DNA of 64,000 bases from Flavobacteriales bacterium UBA952 (GCA_905182495.1 CAJJBU010000003.1:62001-126000); one strand, 5' to 3'. Numbered from the stretch's first letter, positions 28,541 through 39,465 are shown. The notes: a model not told the origin generated them from the sequence alone. A program made the numbers and translations.

Positions 28541-30067
28541 TTAATCTAAAAGTGATACACTTATATTTCTCTCCTTTGATTTTGCAATAAATTCCTCAAT
28601 AATCTCGGAAACATCATTGTCAACGTATTTGGAATTAGTCATATCTAGAATGATATCAGAACCACTTTCAAAAGACTCTAAAGCATTGAAAACAGATCTC
28701 TTATTAAAAAATAAGAGCTTTTCAGCAAAAACCATTTTGATTATTGATACCCCATTTTGAGATTCTTCAACTAATGAAAAAGCTTGAGATAACTTTGAAG
28801 GGATTATGGTTAAAATTGCAACAACCATACCTAGAGAAATTCCTTTAAGTAAGTCAAAAAAGACAACGCCTAATATGGTTACCAAAAATGGGGTGTATTG
28901 TTTCCAACCTAACCTATACATTGATTGAAACAAAGAAGGTTTGGCCAGCTTATAACCCACTACGAATAATATACTTGCTAAAACGGCTAATGGAATAAGA
29001 TTCAAAACAAATGGTATAATGCTTACACAAATCAAGATGAAAACTCCATGCAGAATCGCTGCCAATTTTGTCTTACCTCCAGATTGGATATTCGCTGAAC
29101 TCCTAACGATTACTTGGGTGATTGGTAATCCACCAATAAGACCCGAAATAATATTACCTGTGCCTTGAGCGATTAGCTCTCTATTTGTGCCAGTCGTCCC
29201 TTTATCTGGATCTAATTTGTCTGTCGCATCCGCGCACAACAGTGTCTCAAGACTTGCGACCACTGCAATAGTAACGCCCGTTATCCACACATTGGCATTC
29301 GTGATTTGAGAAAAATCTGGTGTTGTGAAATTAGATAAGAACTCATCTACATTCGCTGAAGTTGGCACACTCACTAAGTGCTCTCCCTTTATGCTCATGC
29401 CAGGAAAATATCTTGAAGACAAAAGCTCATAACTAATCCCAAATAACACAGCCACAAGTGGACCGGGAATAACTTTAAACAGTCTACTTTTATTAACCAG
29501 AACAAGATCCCAAAGCAACAAAATACATAAAGAAACAACGGCTACAAGAATTGAACTTGGCGATATGTAATCGAACATATTTACCAACTCAGAAAAAGTA
29601 TTCTGACCATCAATTTGCTGAAAGGTTAAATCTCCTTCATAATCAGAGTCGTATCCAAAGGCATGAGGGATTTGTTTAATGAATATAATAATTCCTATGG
29701 CCGCCAACATTCCTTTAATGACCGACGATGGGAAATAAAACCCAATTAAACCACCGCGGACGAGTCCCAAAACAATTTGAACTACGCCTCCAATAAATAC
29801 AGCCAATAAAAAAGTTTCAAACGCTCCTAAGTCTTGAATAGCATTCAAAACTATAATTGCTAAACCTGCTGCAGGTCCGCTTACACCTAAAGAAGAATTA
29901 CTGATGGTTCCTACAACAATACCTCCTACTATGCCGGCAATCAACCCGGAGAATAGTGGAGCTCCACTAGCCAATGCTATTCCCAAACAAAGTGGGACAG
30001 CAACAAAAAAGACAACAATACTAGCAGGTAAATCTTTCTGCCAATGCTTAAAAAAATTTTTATTCAT
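28541..30067 (-). CDS. SulP-family anion transporter with C-terminal STAS domain
   Basis: DLPASIVVFFVAVPLCLGIALASGAPLFSGLIAGIVGGI; SGPAAGLA; STAS-like DIILDMTNSKYVDNDVSEII. Confidence 0.92.
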   Translation of the reverse strand: MNKNFFKHWQKDLPASIVVFFVAVPLCLGIALASGAPLFSGLIAGIVGGIVVGTISNSSLGVSGPAAGLAIIVLNAIQDLGAFETFLLAVFIGGVVQIVLGLVRGGLIGFYFPSSVIKGMLAAIGIIIFIKQIPHAFGYDSDYEGDLTFQQIDGQNTFSELVNMFDYISPSSILVAVVSLCILLLWDLVLVNKSRLFKVIPGPLVAVLFGISYELLSSRYFPGMSIKGEHLVSVPTSANVDEFLSNFTTPDFSQITNANVWITGVTIAVVASLETLLCADATDKLDPDKGTTGTNRELIAQGTGNIISGLIGGLPITQVIVRSSANIQSGGKTKLAAILHGVFILICVSIIPFVLNLIPLAVLASILFVVGYKLAKPSLFQSMYRLGWKQYTPFLVTILGVVFFDLLKGISLGMVVAILTIIPSKLSQAFSLVEESQNGVSIIKMVFAEKLLFFNKRSVFNALESFESGSDIILDMTNSKYVDNDVSEIIEEFIAKSKERNISVSLLD

Positions 30068-30108
30068 GAATGATATTTAAAGTTTAAAAAAAGAATCGAA
30101 TCTATTAC

Positions 30109-30474
30109 TTAAACTTTACAATCGGGAGGGGAATATTGTTCTTTAACCCTTTTGGAATAGGGTTTTAAAATATATTCGAAATAACTACAGGAGGTGACTA
30201 ATAGACCTGGCGAAGGCAGAACCTGTTTCAGGAAATCATCCTCTAAGTCCTGTTCCTCATTCTCCTCTTTGTCATTATTCTCATCACTTTCTCCTTCATC
30301 ATTCGTTTCAAAATCAGTTAAATCATCGTGATGAACCTCATCATCATCGCCATATAAAGCGTGAATAGAATCCATAGAAAAGTTCTTTATGGTAGAAGAA
30401 TAGACAAGTGCTATTTGAAATATAAATAGCGTCAGATAAAAAACTGAAAGATATTTTTGAAGCGTGTATTTCAC
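30109..30474 (-). CDS. Small highly acidic protein of unknown function with N-terminal signal/TM segment
   Basis: ORF track gives 30109..30510; a GTG at 30474 yields a cleaner signal sequence (VKYTLQKYLSVFYLTLFIFQIALVYS). Acidic stretch GDDDEVHHDDLTDFETNDEGESDENNDKEENEEQDLEDD. Confidence 0.55.
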   Translation of the reverse strand: MKYTLQKYLSVFYLTLFIFQIALVYSSTIKNFSMDSIHALYGDDDEVHHDDLTDFETNDEGESDENNDKEENEEQDLEDDFLKQVLPSPGLLVTSCSYFEYILKPYSKRVKEQYSPPDCKV

Positions 30475-30506
30475 CGTTTTAATTTCGTGATTCAAATATA
30501 ATAAAA

Positions 30507-31697
30507 TCAAGAAATTACATCAAGTTCTTTACCAACTTTAATAAAAGCACTTATGGCACGATCTAACTCATCTTTTGAATGAGCCGCTGAAATCTGTGTT
30601 CTAATCCTTGCAGCGCCCTCTGCTACAACAGGATAGAAAAATCCTATCGCATAAATTCCTTCTAATAACAATCCATCGGCAAATTTTTGAGACAATGCCG
30701 CATCGTACAACATAATGGGAACTATCGGTGAGTCCCCTTTCTTAATATCAAAGCCTGCCGCTATAATTTTCTCTTTAAAATATTTTGTATTTTCTTCTAA
30801 TTTATCACGTAGAACAGTTGATTCACTTAATAATTCAAATACTTTTAATGATGCCCCTACAATAGATGGTGCTAATGAGTTTGAAAACAAATAAGGCCTT
30901 GACTTTTGACGAAGCATTTCAATAACCTCTTTCTTACCAGTAGTATAACCGCCCATAGCGCCGCCCAATGCCTTACCCAAGGTTCCTGTTATAATATCGA
31001 CTCGATCAAGCACATTGCAATATTCGGGAACACCACGACCTGTCTTACCAATGAATCCCGCAGAATGACATTCATCGGTCATAACCAAAGCATCGTACTT
31101 ATCGGCCAAATCACATATTTCATCCATTTTAGCAATATCACCATCCATGGAGAACACACCATCTGTAACGATAATACGGAATCTTTGATCTTGTGCTAGC
31201 TTAAGCTGCGCTTCTAGGTCAAGCATGTCAGAATGTTGGTATCTATATCGTTGGGCCTTACAAAGCCTAACACCATCAATAATAGATGCGTGATTAAGTG
31301 CATCTGATATTATAGCGTCTTCTTTTCCAAATAATGGTTCAAATAACCCGCCGTTTGCATCAAAAGCTGCAGCGTATAAAATAGTGTCTTCTGTCCCATA
31401 AAATTCTGCGATCTTCTTTTCTAGACTCTTATGTATATCCTGTGTTCCACAGATAAAACGAACCGAACTCATTCCAAATCCATGCGAATCCAAAGCATCC
31501 TTTGACGCCTGGATCACATCAGGATGAGATGACAACCCGAGGTAGTTGTTGGCGCACATAATAACCACATCTTGTCCAGTACTTATTTTAACTTCTGCTC
31601 CTTGTGGCGAAGTAATAATTCGTTCTTTCTTCAACAAACCATTTTCTTCGATTTGTATCAATTCACGTTCTAAATGTTGTTTCAATTTACCGTACAT
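30507..31697 (-). CDS. kbl: Glycine C-acetyltransferase (2-amino-3-ketobutyrate CoA ligase)
   Basis: [67 protein letters not shown]. Confidence 0.93.
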   Translation of the reverse strand: MYGKLKQHLERELIQIEENGLLKKERIITSPQGAEVKISTGQDVVIMCANNYLGLSSHPDVIQASKDALDSHGFGMSSVRFICGTQDIHKSLEKKIAEFYGTEDTILYAAAFDANGGLFEPLFGKEDAIISDALNHASIIDGVRLCKAQRYRYQHSDMLDLEAQLKLAQDQRFRIIVTDGVFSMDGDIAKMDEICDLADKYDALVMTDECHSAGFIGKTGRGVPEYCNVLDRVDIITGTLGKALGGAMGGYTTGKKEVIEMLRQKSRPYLFSNSLAPSIVGASLKVFELLSESTVLRDKLEENTKYFKEKIIAAGFDIKKGDSPIVPIMLYDAALSQKFADGLLLEGIYAIGFFYPVVAEGAARIRTQISAAHSKDELDRAISAFIKVGKELDVIS

Positions 31698-31703
31698 ATG
31701 TTT

Positions 31704-32258
31704 TTATTTACTTAAGGACTTTATTTTTGACTTTAACAGATTCGAAAGTAATCTTGAATCCCTTTCATTTAATTTTCGACCGAATTTTTTAATCTTTCCA
31801 AAATATTCAAATTCAAAACGTTCCCCACCACTAACCCATGGAGAAGATTCCCAAATGGATTGAATCGAACGTACTTCGGGTATATGAAAACTAAAATCTT
31901 TAATGTTATCATAATAATAAGGATTCAACTTTCCATACCCAAAAAAGGAATTCTTTATATAGAAGGCATCCTTATTCAATTTAAGTAATTCCTTACCAAA
32001 TAGCAGCCATAAATATGATTTAGAAATTCTAAAAGCGTAATAGCACCAAAACACCAAAAATATATATAGGATAATTCTTTCTTGTTCCTTTAGAACCAAT
32101 TGAAATAATGACCAAATCACTACAGCGCCTATACAATACCACATACCCAGCCAAGCACCCATGAGCATATTTACAATATGATTTCTTTCTGGCACAATGA
32201 CGACGGTAGCTTTGACTTTGGAATCTTCAAAACTTATTCGATCACCGATTTTTTTCAT
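31704..32258 (-). CDS. Hypothetical membrane protein
   Basis: Hydrophobic segments (MLMGAWLGMWYCIGAVVIWSLF; IILYIFLVFWCYYAF); no recognised family. Confidence 0.6.
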   Translation of the reverse strand: MKKIGDRISFEDSKVKATVVIVPERNHIVNMLMGAWLGMWYCIGAVVIWSLFQLVLKEQERIILYIFLVFWCYYAFRISKSYLWLLFGKELLKLNKDAFYIKNSFFGYGKLNPYYYDNIKDFSFHIPEVRSIQSIWESSPWVSGGERFEFEYFGKIKKFGRKLNERDSRLLSNLLKSKIKSLSK

Positions 32259-32270
32259 GAAACAAAAATA

Positions 32271-32299
32271 AAAAAACCCCTAAGATTACTTAGAGGTTT
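32271..32299 (-). terminator. Terminator-like hairpin after gldN
   Basis: AAACCCCTAAG-ATTA-CTTAGAGGTTT with a T-rich run on the minus-strand 3' side. Confidence 0.7.
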
Positions 32300-32318
32300 C
32301 ATGTAATATTATAATATT

Positions 32319-33611
32319 CTAATAGTTCCAAACATCATGTTCCCATTTTCGAATTTCGTTTTTCACTTTTTCAGCTTCATAGAGTGCATCAACCCCAAAT
32401 CTGTAATCTTCGATTTCTCTATCGAATTTATCAGATGTACGATATACTTGAGCTGTATATTTCCGCTTCCAAAATAAATCATCAAAACTCATCCACTGCG
32501 CATCTGAATGATCATTATAAGTGTAGTAATTCACCATGACATTTCTTAAATCAGGAAAATACATCCAAAACATTTCAAGCTGAATCGTAGGTTCGTTTTC
32601 AAGAGGTTGAAATTCACTTTGTGCGATACTGAAATAGGATTCTACTCCATCACGAAAAACAACCATCGTACCCCTCATTTCTTTGTGTTCTTTTTCTTCA
32701 ACCTTTGTGAACTTACAAATCGGAGCAATTGCAATAATTCTTTTGTCTAGAACAGATCGCTCCTTATCGAAGAACCAATCTTCCTTAATGTTATAAGCCG
32801 TTATTCCTTCTGAAGATTGAAAAGAAATAGGTCCGTCTTCACGAATCAAACCTGAACCACCATTCGCAATAGACTTGTTCCAACGTACTTCCAAATCGGT
32901 TTTATCAAATACAAGCATGTCAGAACGTGTGGGGTCAAAACTTTGATCAACAATAGAATCGAACCAAACCTCAAAAGTCTGACCTTGAGATGATTGGGTG
33001 ATATCTGGGTCATTCTGTAATTTTTCATCAGTCCCATCGATATTAACAGTCATAACCGGACCCTGACCTAAAGCAGCAATCGTACTATTTATTTCACCTT
33101 GGTATTCTTCATTTAAAAAATAATCTTCATTACCTGATATCCTTTCAATTGGGTATTTGAATTGATATCCATCTTCTATAATCTGCTTTACATTATATGT
33201 TGGGTCAGCTACTCGATATACGGGAAGATCTCCTAACATAACATGTCTCAAAATCACAGTCCAAAGTGACCATCTTTCCTGATGTTTTATCCATAAAGGA
33301 CCATCAACATCTGCTTCGCTTGCAGGTGGCTTAAATTGTGAATCAAATTCATCAAAAGGGAAAAATATTGAATGATTCAATTTTTCTCTAGCGTCAATTC
33401 TTGAGAACACTCGTTTTGACCATACATAATCAGCGAGACGCACATGCTCATATGCCATAGCGCTACGAATAGGTACTTCATCCTTTACAACGACCCCATC
33501 AACAATACCTCCATTCAAAGTATTATAGGGACCTCTAGGCGGTACATCTTGGGCAAAGATAGATGCCCCAAGAATAAAACTCAACACGATTGTTAATGAA
33601 GTATTTTTCAT
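32319..33611 (-). CDS. gldN: Gliding motility/T9SS protein GldN
   Basis: GldN/PorN-like sequence (RVADPTYNVKQIIEDGYQFKYP...FDREIEDYRFGVDALYEAEKVKNEIRKWEHDVWNY); follows gldM. Confidence 0.9.
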   Translation of the reverse strand: MKNTSLTIVLSFILGASIFAQDVPPRGPYNTLNGGIVDGVVVKDEVPIRSAMAYEHVRLADYVWSKRVFSRIDAREKLNHSIFFPFDEFDSQFKPPASEADVDGPLWIKHQERWSLWTVILRHVMLGDLPVYRVADPTYNVKQIIEDGYQFKYPIERISGNEDYFLNEEYQGEINSTIAALGQGPVMTVNIDGTDEKLQNDPDITQSSQGQTFEVWFDSIVDQSFDPTRSDMLVFDKTDLEVRWNKSIANGGSGLIREDGPISFQSSEGITAYNIKEDWFFDKERSVLDKRIIAIAPICKFTKVEEKEHKEMRGTMVVFRDGVESYFSIAQSEFQPLENEPTIQLEMFWMYFPDLRNVMVNYYTYNDHSDAQWMSFDDLFWKRKYTAQVYRTSDKFDREIEDYRFGVDALYEAEKVKNEIRKWEHDVWNY

Positions 33612-33618
33612 AATTTTC

Positions 33619-35424
33619 TTATTTAATTTGAATCACGCCCTCAATAATGTCTTTTTTACCCGTATCTGTTCTCTTTGTAAATAAAACGATACCTAGCTTT
33701 TGACCTGGACGTGACTTCGCTAAATTAGCCGGCTTCAACCTATCTCCCGAAAATCCTTTCCCAAGAATTTCTCCACCAGTGACTTTATATTTAATGCCTT
33801 TAAAGTTAAAAGCCTCTCCTAAACCAACATCCAAGAAACCACCACGAGCCTTTGATAGAGACTTCGTTTTAACTTCTGGTTTTGGAAACTTCTTTACAGG
33901 ATACTTATACTTTCCGAAGGTTATGTTATTACCATTATTATCCTTCCCTTGTAATGAAATAGAAACGGACCTCGTACCTCTATTTACATAAAGCCAATCT
34001 CCCTTGTAAGAAATACCATCGGCATCTTTCCAAGACTTATTCTTCTGTGACTTAGAACAACCTGAACATGTCACTGATGTTGATACAACTCCAGATGCAG
34101 AATAGGTTACTTTATTTGGCCAATCTGTATAAAATACGGATACTTCAGGCAAAGCAATTGAGCCTCCTTTTTCTACTACCTTTACGGTTGTCGAATATTT
34201 GGCATATTTCATGCCTCCGAATTTATCTTTAATTCCAATTTCACCCGATAATTCAATTTCACCTCCACTAGGAGCAGTATAGGCAATATAAGCTTGACCA
34301 CCTTTAGTTTCAACCAAGGTTCCTTTTCCCTCATCAATCTTAACTTCTGGTTGTTTTTCAGAATCATATGCCGCCATCATTACTCTTAGGGTATCGGAAG
34401 CTCCCCCACTAATAGATGGAGCAGCAATCGCTAATGGGATTACCTTGTTAAATGCATAATTACCACCACCAACTTTCGAAGACAAATACGCCATTGCGTC
34501 TGCTCGTGCAGATAAAACTTCACTTTGCAGACTCGTTAAAGCAGCAATTGCAGCAACAGAAGGTGCGTGGTCAAATGTACCTCCGACCCAATGTCTTAGC
34601 ATACCTTTTTCATGTGGATCCTCTTGCAATTCATTTTTAGTAAGCCCTTTATATAACATGGAAATGATTCCTCTATCATCCAAATTTACATTTGAGGCTT
34701 CCAATGCTTTTTTAATTTGTTTATCTAAATCTTTTATGTCCTTAAACTTTCTAATATTCGGATCTTTGAATGAATATTTTTCACCATCCTCAGAAATCGC
34801 CTCTGCTGCTTCCACAATCAGACCACACACTTCCTTACGGAATTGAAACATGGCTGGCCATACAGCAAATCCTGGAGCCTTCGTATTAGGCGTTAAGATA
34901 TTTTCGTTAATCCCCATTATATTCATTTGTTCATCATAGGCATCTTTTTTTGCTACATGATTCAAATTCATTTTAATAGGAGAGATTGGGTCACTATTTT
35001 TCGATAGTCCGGGCTTGGTGACATTTGTATAATCTAATTTCCACTCAGCTCTATCCTTAATGCATATCGGCTTTTCAAACGCTGGATCTAAATTTTCACC
35101 ACACGCTTGAAGAATTAATAATTTAACTTTATCAATTAAAGCGATCTTTTCAGCCGCAGCCTTATCTATTTTTTCCATCACACCATAGATGGCAACGGCT
35201 GTCTTGTTCTCGCCTCCTGACTCATTGGTTTTCTTAGAACTAACGTCAGACTTCTTTTCGTCTCCACGTTGAACTTCTGTGATATTACCTGTTTGAATAT
35301 TTGCTTCAATATTAATAAATGCATCAAGTATAGACTTTGATACATTCAAAGCCAATAGGGCTGTGAGTACCAAATACATCATACCGATCATTTTTTGTCT
35401 TGGGGATTCCTTGCCTCCTGCCAT
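33619..35424 (-). CDS. gldM: Gliding motility/T9SS motor protein GldM
   Basis: MAGGKESPRQKMIGMMYLVLTALLALNVSKSILDAF, characteristic GldM N-terminus. Confidence 0.96.
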   Translation of the reverse strand: MAGGKESPRQKMIGMMYLVLTALLALNVSKSILDAFINIEANIQTGNITEVQRGDEKKSDVSSKKTNESGGENKTAVAIYGVMEKIDKAAAEKIALIDKVKLLILQACGENLDPAFEKPICIKDRAEWKLDYTNVTKPGLSKNSDPISPIKMNLNHVAKKDAYDEQMNIMGINENILTPNTKAPGFAVWPAMFQFRKEVCGLIVEAAEAISEDGEKYSFKDPNIRKFKDIKDLDKQIKKALEASNVNLDDRGIISMLYKGLTKNELQEDPHEKGMLRHWVGGTFDHAPSVAAIAALTSLQSEVLSARADAMAYLSSKVGGGNYAFNKVIPLAIAAPSISGGASDTLRVMMAAYDSEKQPEVKIDEGKGTLVETKGGQAYIAYTAPSGGEIELSGEIGIKDKFGGMKYAKYSTTVKVVEKGGSIALPEVSVFYTDWPNKVTYSASGVVSTSVTCSGCSKSQKNKSWKDADGISYKGDWLYVNRGTRSVSISLQGKDNNGNNITFGKYKYPVKKFPKPEVKTKSLSKARGGFLDVGLGEAFNFKGIKYKVTGGEILGKGFSGDRLKPANLAKSRPGQKLGIVLFTKRTDTGKKDIIEGVIQIK

Positions 35425-35458
35425 GTTCTATCGTTCTTAATTTATTAATTAATTAAAA

Positions 35459-36295
35459 TTACGACTTCATTGCCTTAAGCATGTTGCCATATACGTTGTT
35501 CAGATCTCCTAAGTTCTGAGACAATGTTGCCATATTCTCTCTGTAAATCTGAGTATCTCCTGCAGAAGCAGCTAAATCCGTCATGACAGATTTGATACTT
35601 TCTTGCAAACCTTGAAGTTGACCTGCACTTTCGATGTAATCTTGAGAACTCTTCAGTTGAAGCTCATATGTATTATTTAAGGCCGCAATGTTTGAACTCA
35701 ATCGTTCCATTTCTGGACCGAAATTACTCCCCTCACCTGTAATAGCTGCGATAGATGTTGCCGACTCCTTGTATTGATCGGACAAACTATCTAAACTCTT
35801 TGATGCATTCTCCAAGCTACTTACATACTGATCTGTTGCCCCCGTAGCAGAGGACATTGAACCTAAAGAAGAAGCATTATCTGCTAAATTAGACATGCCG
35901 TCTTTTAATCTTCCTATTAAAGCGTTGTCGATTCCAGCATCACCTAATTTATTTGCCAATTTGTCTGCTTGTGAACCCGGCTCATCATTACCGGACTTAA
36001 TCAAGTCATAAAGACCTACTCCTTCTAATTCTTCAATTCCTTCACCCTCAGTATTCGCTAATTCTGGAAAAACTCTAGACCAATCAGAATCCAAGTGAAC
36101 AGGTTCCATTACAGACATTATAAAAATAAGTGCCTCCGTGCTCAGACCCATTATAATCATTACAGAGGCACCTGGCCAGTGCATTATTTTAAAAAATGAT
36201 CCCAAAATTACAACCGCTGCACCCAGGCCGTAAACATATTTCATAATATTCTTCCAAGTCTTGCTTTCAAAAAAGCTGGTTCCGTTTCCACTCAT
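35459..36295 (-). CDS. gldL: Gliding motility/T9SS motor protein GldL
   Basis: SKTWKNIMKYVYGLGAAVVILGSFFKIMHWPGASVMIIMGLSTEALIF, characteristic GldL TM region. Confidence 0.96.
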   Translation of the reverse strand: MSGNGTSFFESKTWKNIMKYVYGLGAAVVILGSFFKIMHWPGASVMIIMGLSTEALIFIMSVMEPVHLDSDWSRVFPELANTEGEGIEELEGVGLYDLIKSGNDEPGSQADKLANKLGDAGIDNALIGRLKDGMSNLADNASSLGSMSSATGATDQYVSSLENASKSLDSLSDQYKESATSIAAITGEGSNFGPEMERLSSNIAALNNTYELQLKSSQDYIESAGQLQGLQESIKSVMTDLAASAGDTQIYRENMATLSQNLGDLNNVYGNMLKAMKS

Positions 36296-36326
36296 AGATT
36301 TGATTTTTTATTTAACTGGTATTGGT

Positions 36327-38417
36327 TTATTTAAGTTGTATATCGCTTTGAATTTCTTCCCCGTTTTCAGAATCTAAATCTTTTCCACCTCGGCCCATGT
36401 GAGTCATCACATTTCTAAAGCCAATGTACGATTTAGCGGTATCTTGATATTCAAATGTTCTTGTCGAGTTATTAAGATAATAGCCAATGTCTTTCCATGA
36501 CCCACCTCTGATAACCTTACGTTTTTTGCCAGCAGGATCACCGTCTTTAGCCTGATACTCATAATCTGAATTCATATCATGACCAAATTCGTACTGAGAT
36601 TCATCAAAAGCAGTAGAACACCACTCCGCAACGTTTCCAGCCATACAATACAATCCAAAACCATTCGGGTTGTATGAATATACTTTTACCGTATGGAATC
36701 CACCATCTTCAAAATAGCGTCCTCTCATAGGTTTAAAGTTAGCTAAGAAACAACCTTGAGCATTACGAATGTAAGGTCCTCCCCAAGGGAATTGAGACTG
36801 ATCTAAATCACCCCTTGCAGCCCTCTCCCATTCTGACTCAAGAGGAAGACGGAAATCATTTACAAATAAATCGCCATTTGCCTCTAACCAGCTGTGGTAA
36901 ATTTGAGTTCTCCAAACAGAAAATGCTTTTGCCTGCATCCATGTTACACCAACTACAGGGTAGTTATCGTATGCCGTATGCCAAAAGTAATTTTTAGTCA
37001 TTGGGGAATGAAATGCGTATGTAAAGTCACGAACCCAACATAAAGTATCTGGATATACATTGATTCGTTCTTTTATAATAAAACGACTTCTATCCGTATG
37101 GCCTCGGATGGCATTATGCTGACCTTTGCTATTAGAGAATCCCATATCTAAATCTTGACCAGGGTTTTCTAAAATGGTTCCATATAAATTGTCAGGATCA
37201 TGAATTGACTTATTAGAAAGTAACTCACCAGTTTCATCAGTAGCTTGAGAAGTAAAGACGGTCGTATCTACCCAAACCTTATTGTTGTTTTGATCCATTG
37301 TATAAAGCGTAGACCTGTGTAAATCGTCTCTTTTATAGTCTTTGGATAATGGATCACGTCTATTTCTCTTATACAGGTCATCTGCACGATACGTTTCATT
37401 ACCTAAACTATCATAAGAAAATGTTTTTCTTGAATCTACAGCCGTAGTAATAATTTTACCTCTTCGAGCTGCCTCTTTATAATCAATCCAGTAATAGTCA
37501 AAATATAATAGACGGGTGTCAATGGTTCTTTTCTTGTAAAACCTTTCTTGCTCACTATAGAACATATCAGATAACAAGAAATTTGTCTCAGGGTCTTGAT
37601 AGTCTAAAGGCATTTCCCAATCTAAGGTTAAGTACTTCCTTGCTTCAAGTCTACCTAATTGATACTTTTTAGCTTTTTTCGTTAACTGAGTAGTATACCC
37701 TTTTTTCTCTTGCTTATCGCCTTTAAACGTACTGTTTTTAGTATAGTTCTGGAAAACGAAAGTTTCTTCATTTGCCCAATTTTTAATACCCAAAACGCCT
37801 TTCAAATCTTTTGGCCTGATTTCAAGACCATTGACTAGCTTGACATTTTTTCCAAATAATTTTTTATTCGGACCGTCTCCTTCTGCTCCTTTCATAAAAG
37901 GAGAACCAATTAAAAGCATCGATTGGTCTACTTTCGAATTATTTGCTGAGTCCATAAATAACTCAAAGGGTGTATTTCCCCCTTGAACATCTGAACCTGC
38001 GTCATAAATCTCACCATAAGGACCCATCATTAACCAAAAATCATCTGGAATTTGCACCCATTGCTCTGCATCTTCCGCATAACTCCTGCGGTATAACTTC
38101 TCTCTAGCAATAGAATCTCTGACCCAATCGACAAATTGACGGTATTCGTTATTTGATATCTCAGTAGCATCCATATAGAACGCTTGGGTCGAAACCGTCT
38201 TCTTACGAGCGGTATGTAAGCCCATAATATCTTCGTCGTCCTCACCAGACTGATAAGCTCCAGAAGGAACATAAACCATTCCAATAGGCAATTTACCCGG
38301 GCCTAAAACATCCGGATAAAAAACGTCTCTTCCTTTTACACCAACTAAATTGCCTTCTACCTCAAGACATGAGGAGAACAGAGATAGTAAAGCAAACAAA
38401 CAAAATAACTTCTTCAT
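36327..38417 (-). CDS. gldK: Gliding motility/T9SS lipoprotein GldK (FGE/SUMF1-like)
   Basis: Lipobox LFSSC; PIGMVYVPSGAYQSGEDDED; SUMF1 features DFRLPLESEWERAARG...GGSWKDIGYYLNNSTRTF...GFRNVM. Confidence 0.94.
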   Translation of the reverse strand: MKKLFCLFALLSLFSSCLEVEGNLVGVKGRDVFYPDVLGPGKLPIGMVYVPSGAYQSGEDDEDIMGLHTARKKTVSTQAFYMDATEISNNEYRQFVDWVRDSIAREKLYRRSYAEDAEQWVQIPDDFWLMMGPYGEIYDAGSDVQGGNTPFELFMDSANNSKVDQSMLLIGSPFMKGAEGDGPNKKLFGKNVKLVNGLEIRPKDLKGVLGIKNWANEETFVFQNYTKNSTFKGDKQEKKGYTTQLTKKAKKYQLGRLEARKYLTLDWEMPLDYQDPETNFLLSDMFYSEQERFYKKRTIDTRLLYFDYYWIDYKEAARRGKIITTAVDSRKTFSYDSLGNETYRADDLYKRNRRDPLSKDYKRDDLHRSTLYTMDQNNNKVWVDTTVFTSQATDETGELLSNKSIHDPDNLYGTILENPGQDLDMGFSNSKGQHNAIRGHTDRSRFIIKERINVYPDTLCWVRDFTYAFHSPMTKNYFWHTAYDNYPVVGVTWMQAKAFSVWRTQIYHSWLEANGDLFVNDFRLPLESEWERAARGDLDQSQFPWGGPYIRNAQGCFLANFKPMRGRYFEDGGFHTVKVYSYNPNGFGLYCMAGNVAEWCSTAFDESQYEFGHDMNSDYEYQAKDGDPAGKKRKVIRGGSWKDIGYYLNNSTRTFEYQDTAKSYIGFRNVMTHMGRGGKDLDSENGEEIQSDIQLK

Positions 38418-38511
38418 TTTATATTTTTTGGTTCAGCGTTTCCAAATTAACTTGCTACAGGTTATAGTTTTGGATATAACGTAAGAACTGATAAAATAGT
38501 TACATAATCTT

Positions 38512-39465
38512 TTAAAGCCACCTAGGGTGCCTCGCACTTTGTTTAGGTGGTACAGGTAAATTATAGCAATACTTAAAGAAAATCTCATGAGATCCTCTCG
38601 AAATACTTGACAACTTATTCACAGTTAAATCATACGAATAACCTACAGTTAGGTTATCCAAAGGTGTATAACCAAGCATTAATGCTACAGCGTCAGAAGT
38701 CCTTACAGTAAGCCCAGCATATCCTTGCTTGGAATTACCAAAGTCATAAATATACCTTGTGTTAAAATCAGCGGAAAATTTAATGAGGTCAGTTCTCATT
38801 AATACTTGGGCATCAATCGTACCTCCAAACATATTGTCGAATTTCTTACCTCCCATTAAATAATAATGTCTTGCAGTTTGATAGCTCTGCTCAAAACCAT
38901 TTGCATCTTGCTGCTTTAATAACGATTCTGTTAAATGTGTTGATGAAATTCCGACATAAAAATCTTTCCCATTAAAATAAGCCCCAAAATTCACATCTAG
39001 ATTCGTAGCTGCAAAACCCAAAGGCAAATCTGGATCATTAACTTCTGATGGCGGAACCCAAACTGGATTCATACCATAGTTAATCAAACCTAGACCAACA
39101 CCAAGGCCTAATGTTCCAGCAGTCCCTATTGTGATAGGGTAAGAATAGTTCAGGGTCAAGTTATTTTGAATTGCAAACCCTATCGCATCATGATAAAGTG
39201 AAATACCAATGCCACCAGGAAAGAAACGACTTAAATCTGCTTCAATATTTAATACAGCGGAATTCGGGGCTCCGTTCACTCTATCCCATTGGTTTCTATA
39301 AATAGATGTAGCACATACAGAATTGAACAAACCTAAACCGGTTTTCCCAGGATTGATACTCATTTTATCATAGATAAAATGTGTAATCAATTTATCTTGC
39401 TGAGCTATGGTCGTAAAAGTGACCATAAATAGAAGCAAGGCTGTTAAGCATTTTCTAAGTAGCAT
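38512..39465 (-). CDS. PorP/SprF family T9SS outer-membrane protein
   Basis: QDKLITHFIYDKMSINPGKTGL...YRNQWDRVNGAPNSAVLNIEADL...GYSYDLTVNKLSS..SRGSHEIFFKYCYN. Confidence 0.9.
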   Translation of the reverse strand: MLLRKCLTALLLFMVTFTTIAQQDKLITHFIYDKMSINPGKTGLGLFNSVCATSIYRNQWDRVNGAPNSAVLNIEADLSRFFPGGIGISLYHDAIGFAIQNNLTLNYSYPITIGTAGTLGLGVGLGLINYGMNPVWVPPSEVNDPDLPLGFAATNLDVNFGAYFNGKDFYVGISSTHLTESLLKQQDANGFEQSYQTARHYYLMGGKKFDNMFGGTIDAQVLMRTDLIKFSADFNTRYIYDFGNSKQGYAGLTVRTSDAVALMLGYTPLDNLTVGYSYDLTVNKLSSISRGSHEIFFKYCYNLPVPPKQSARHPRWL

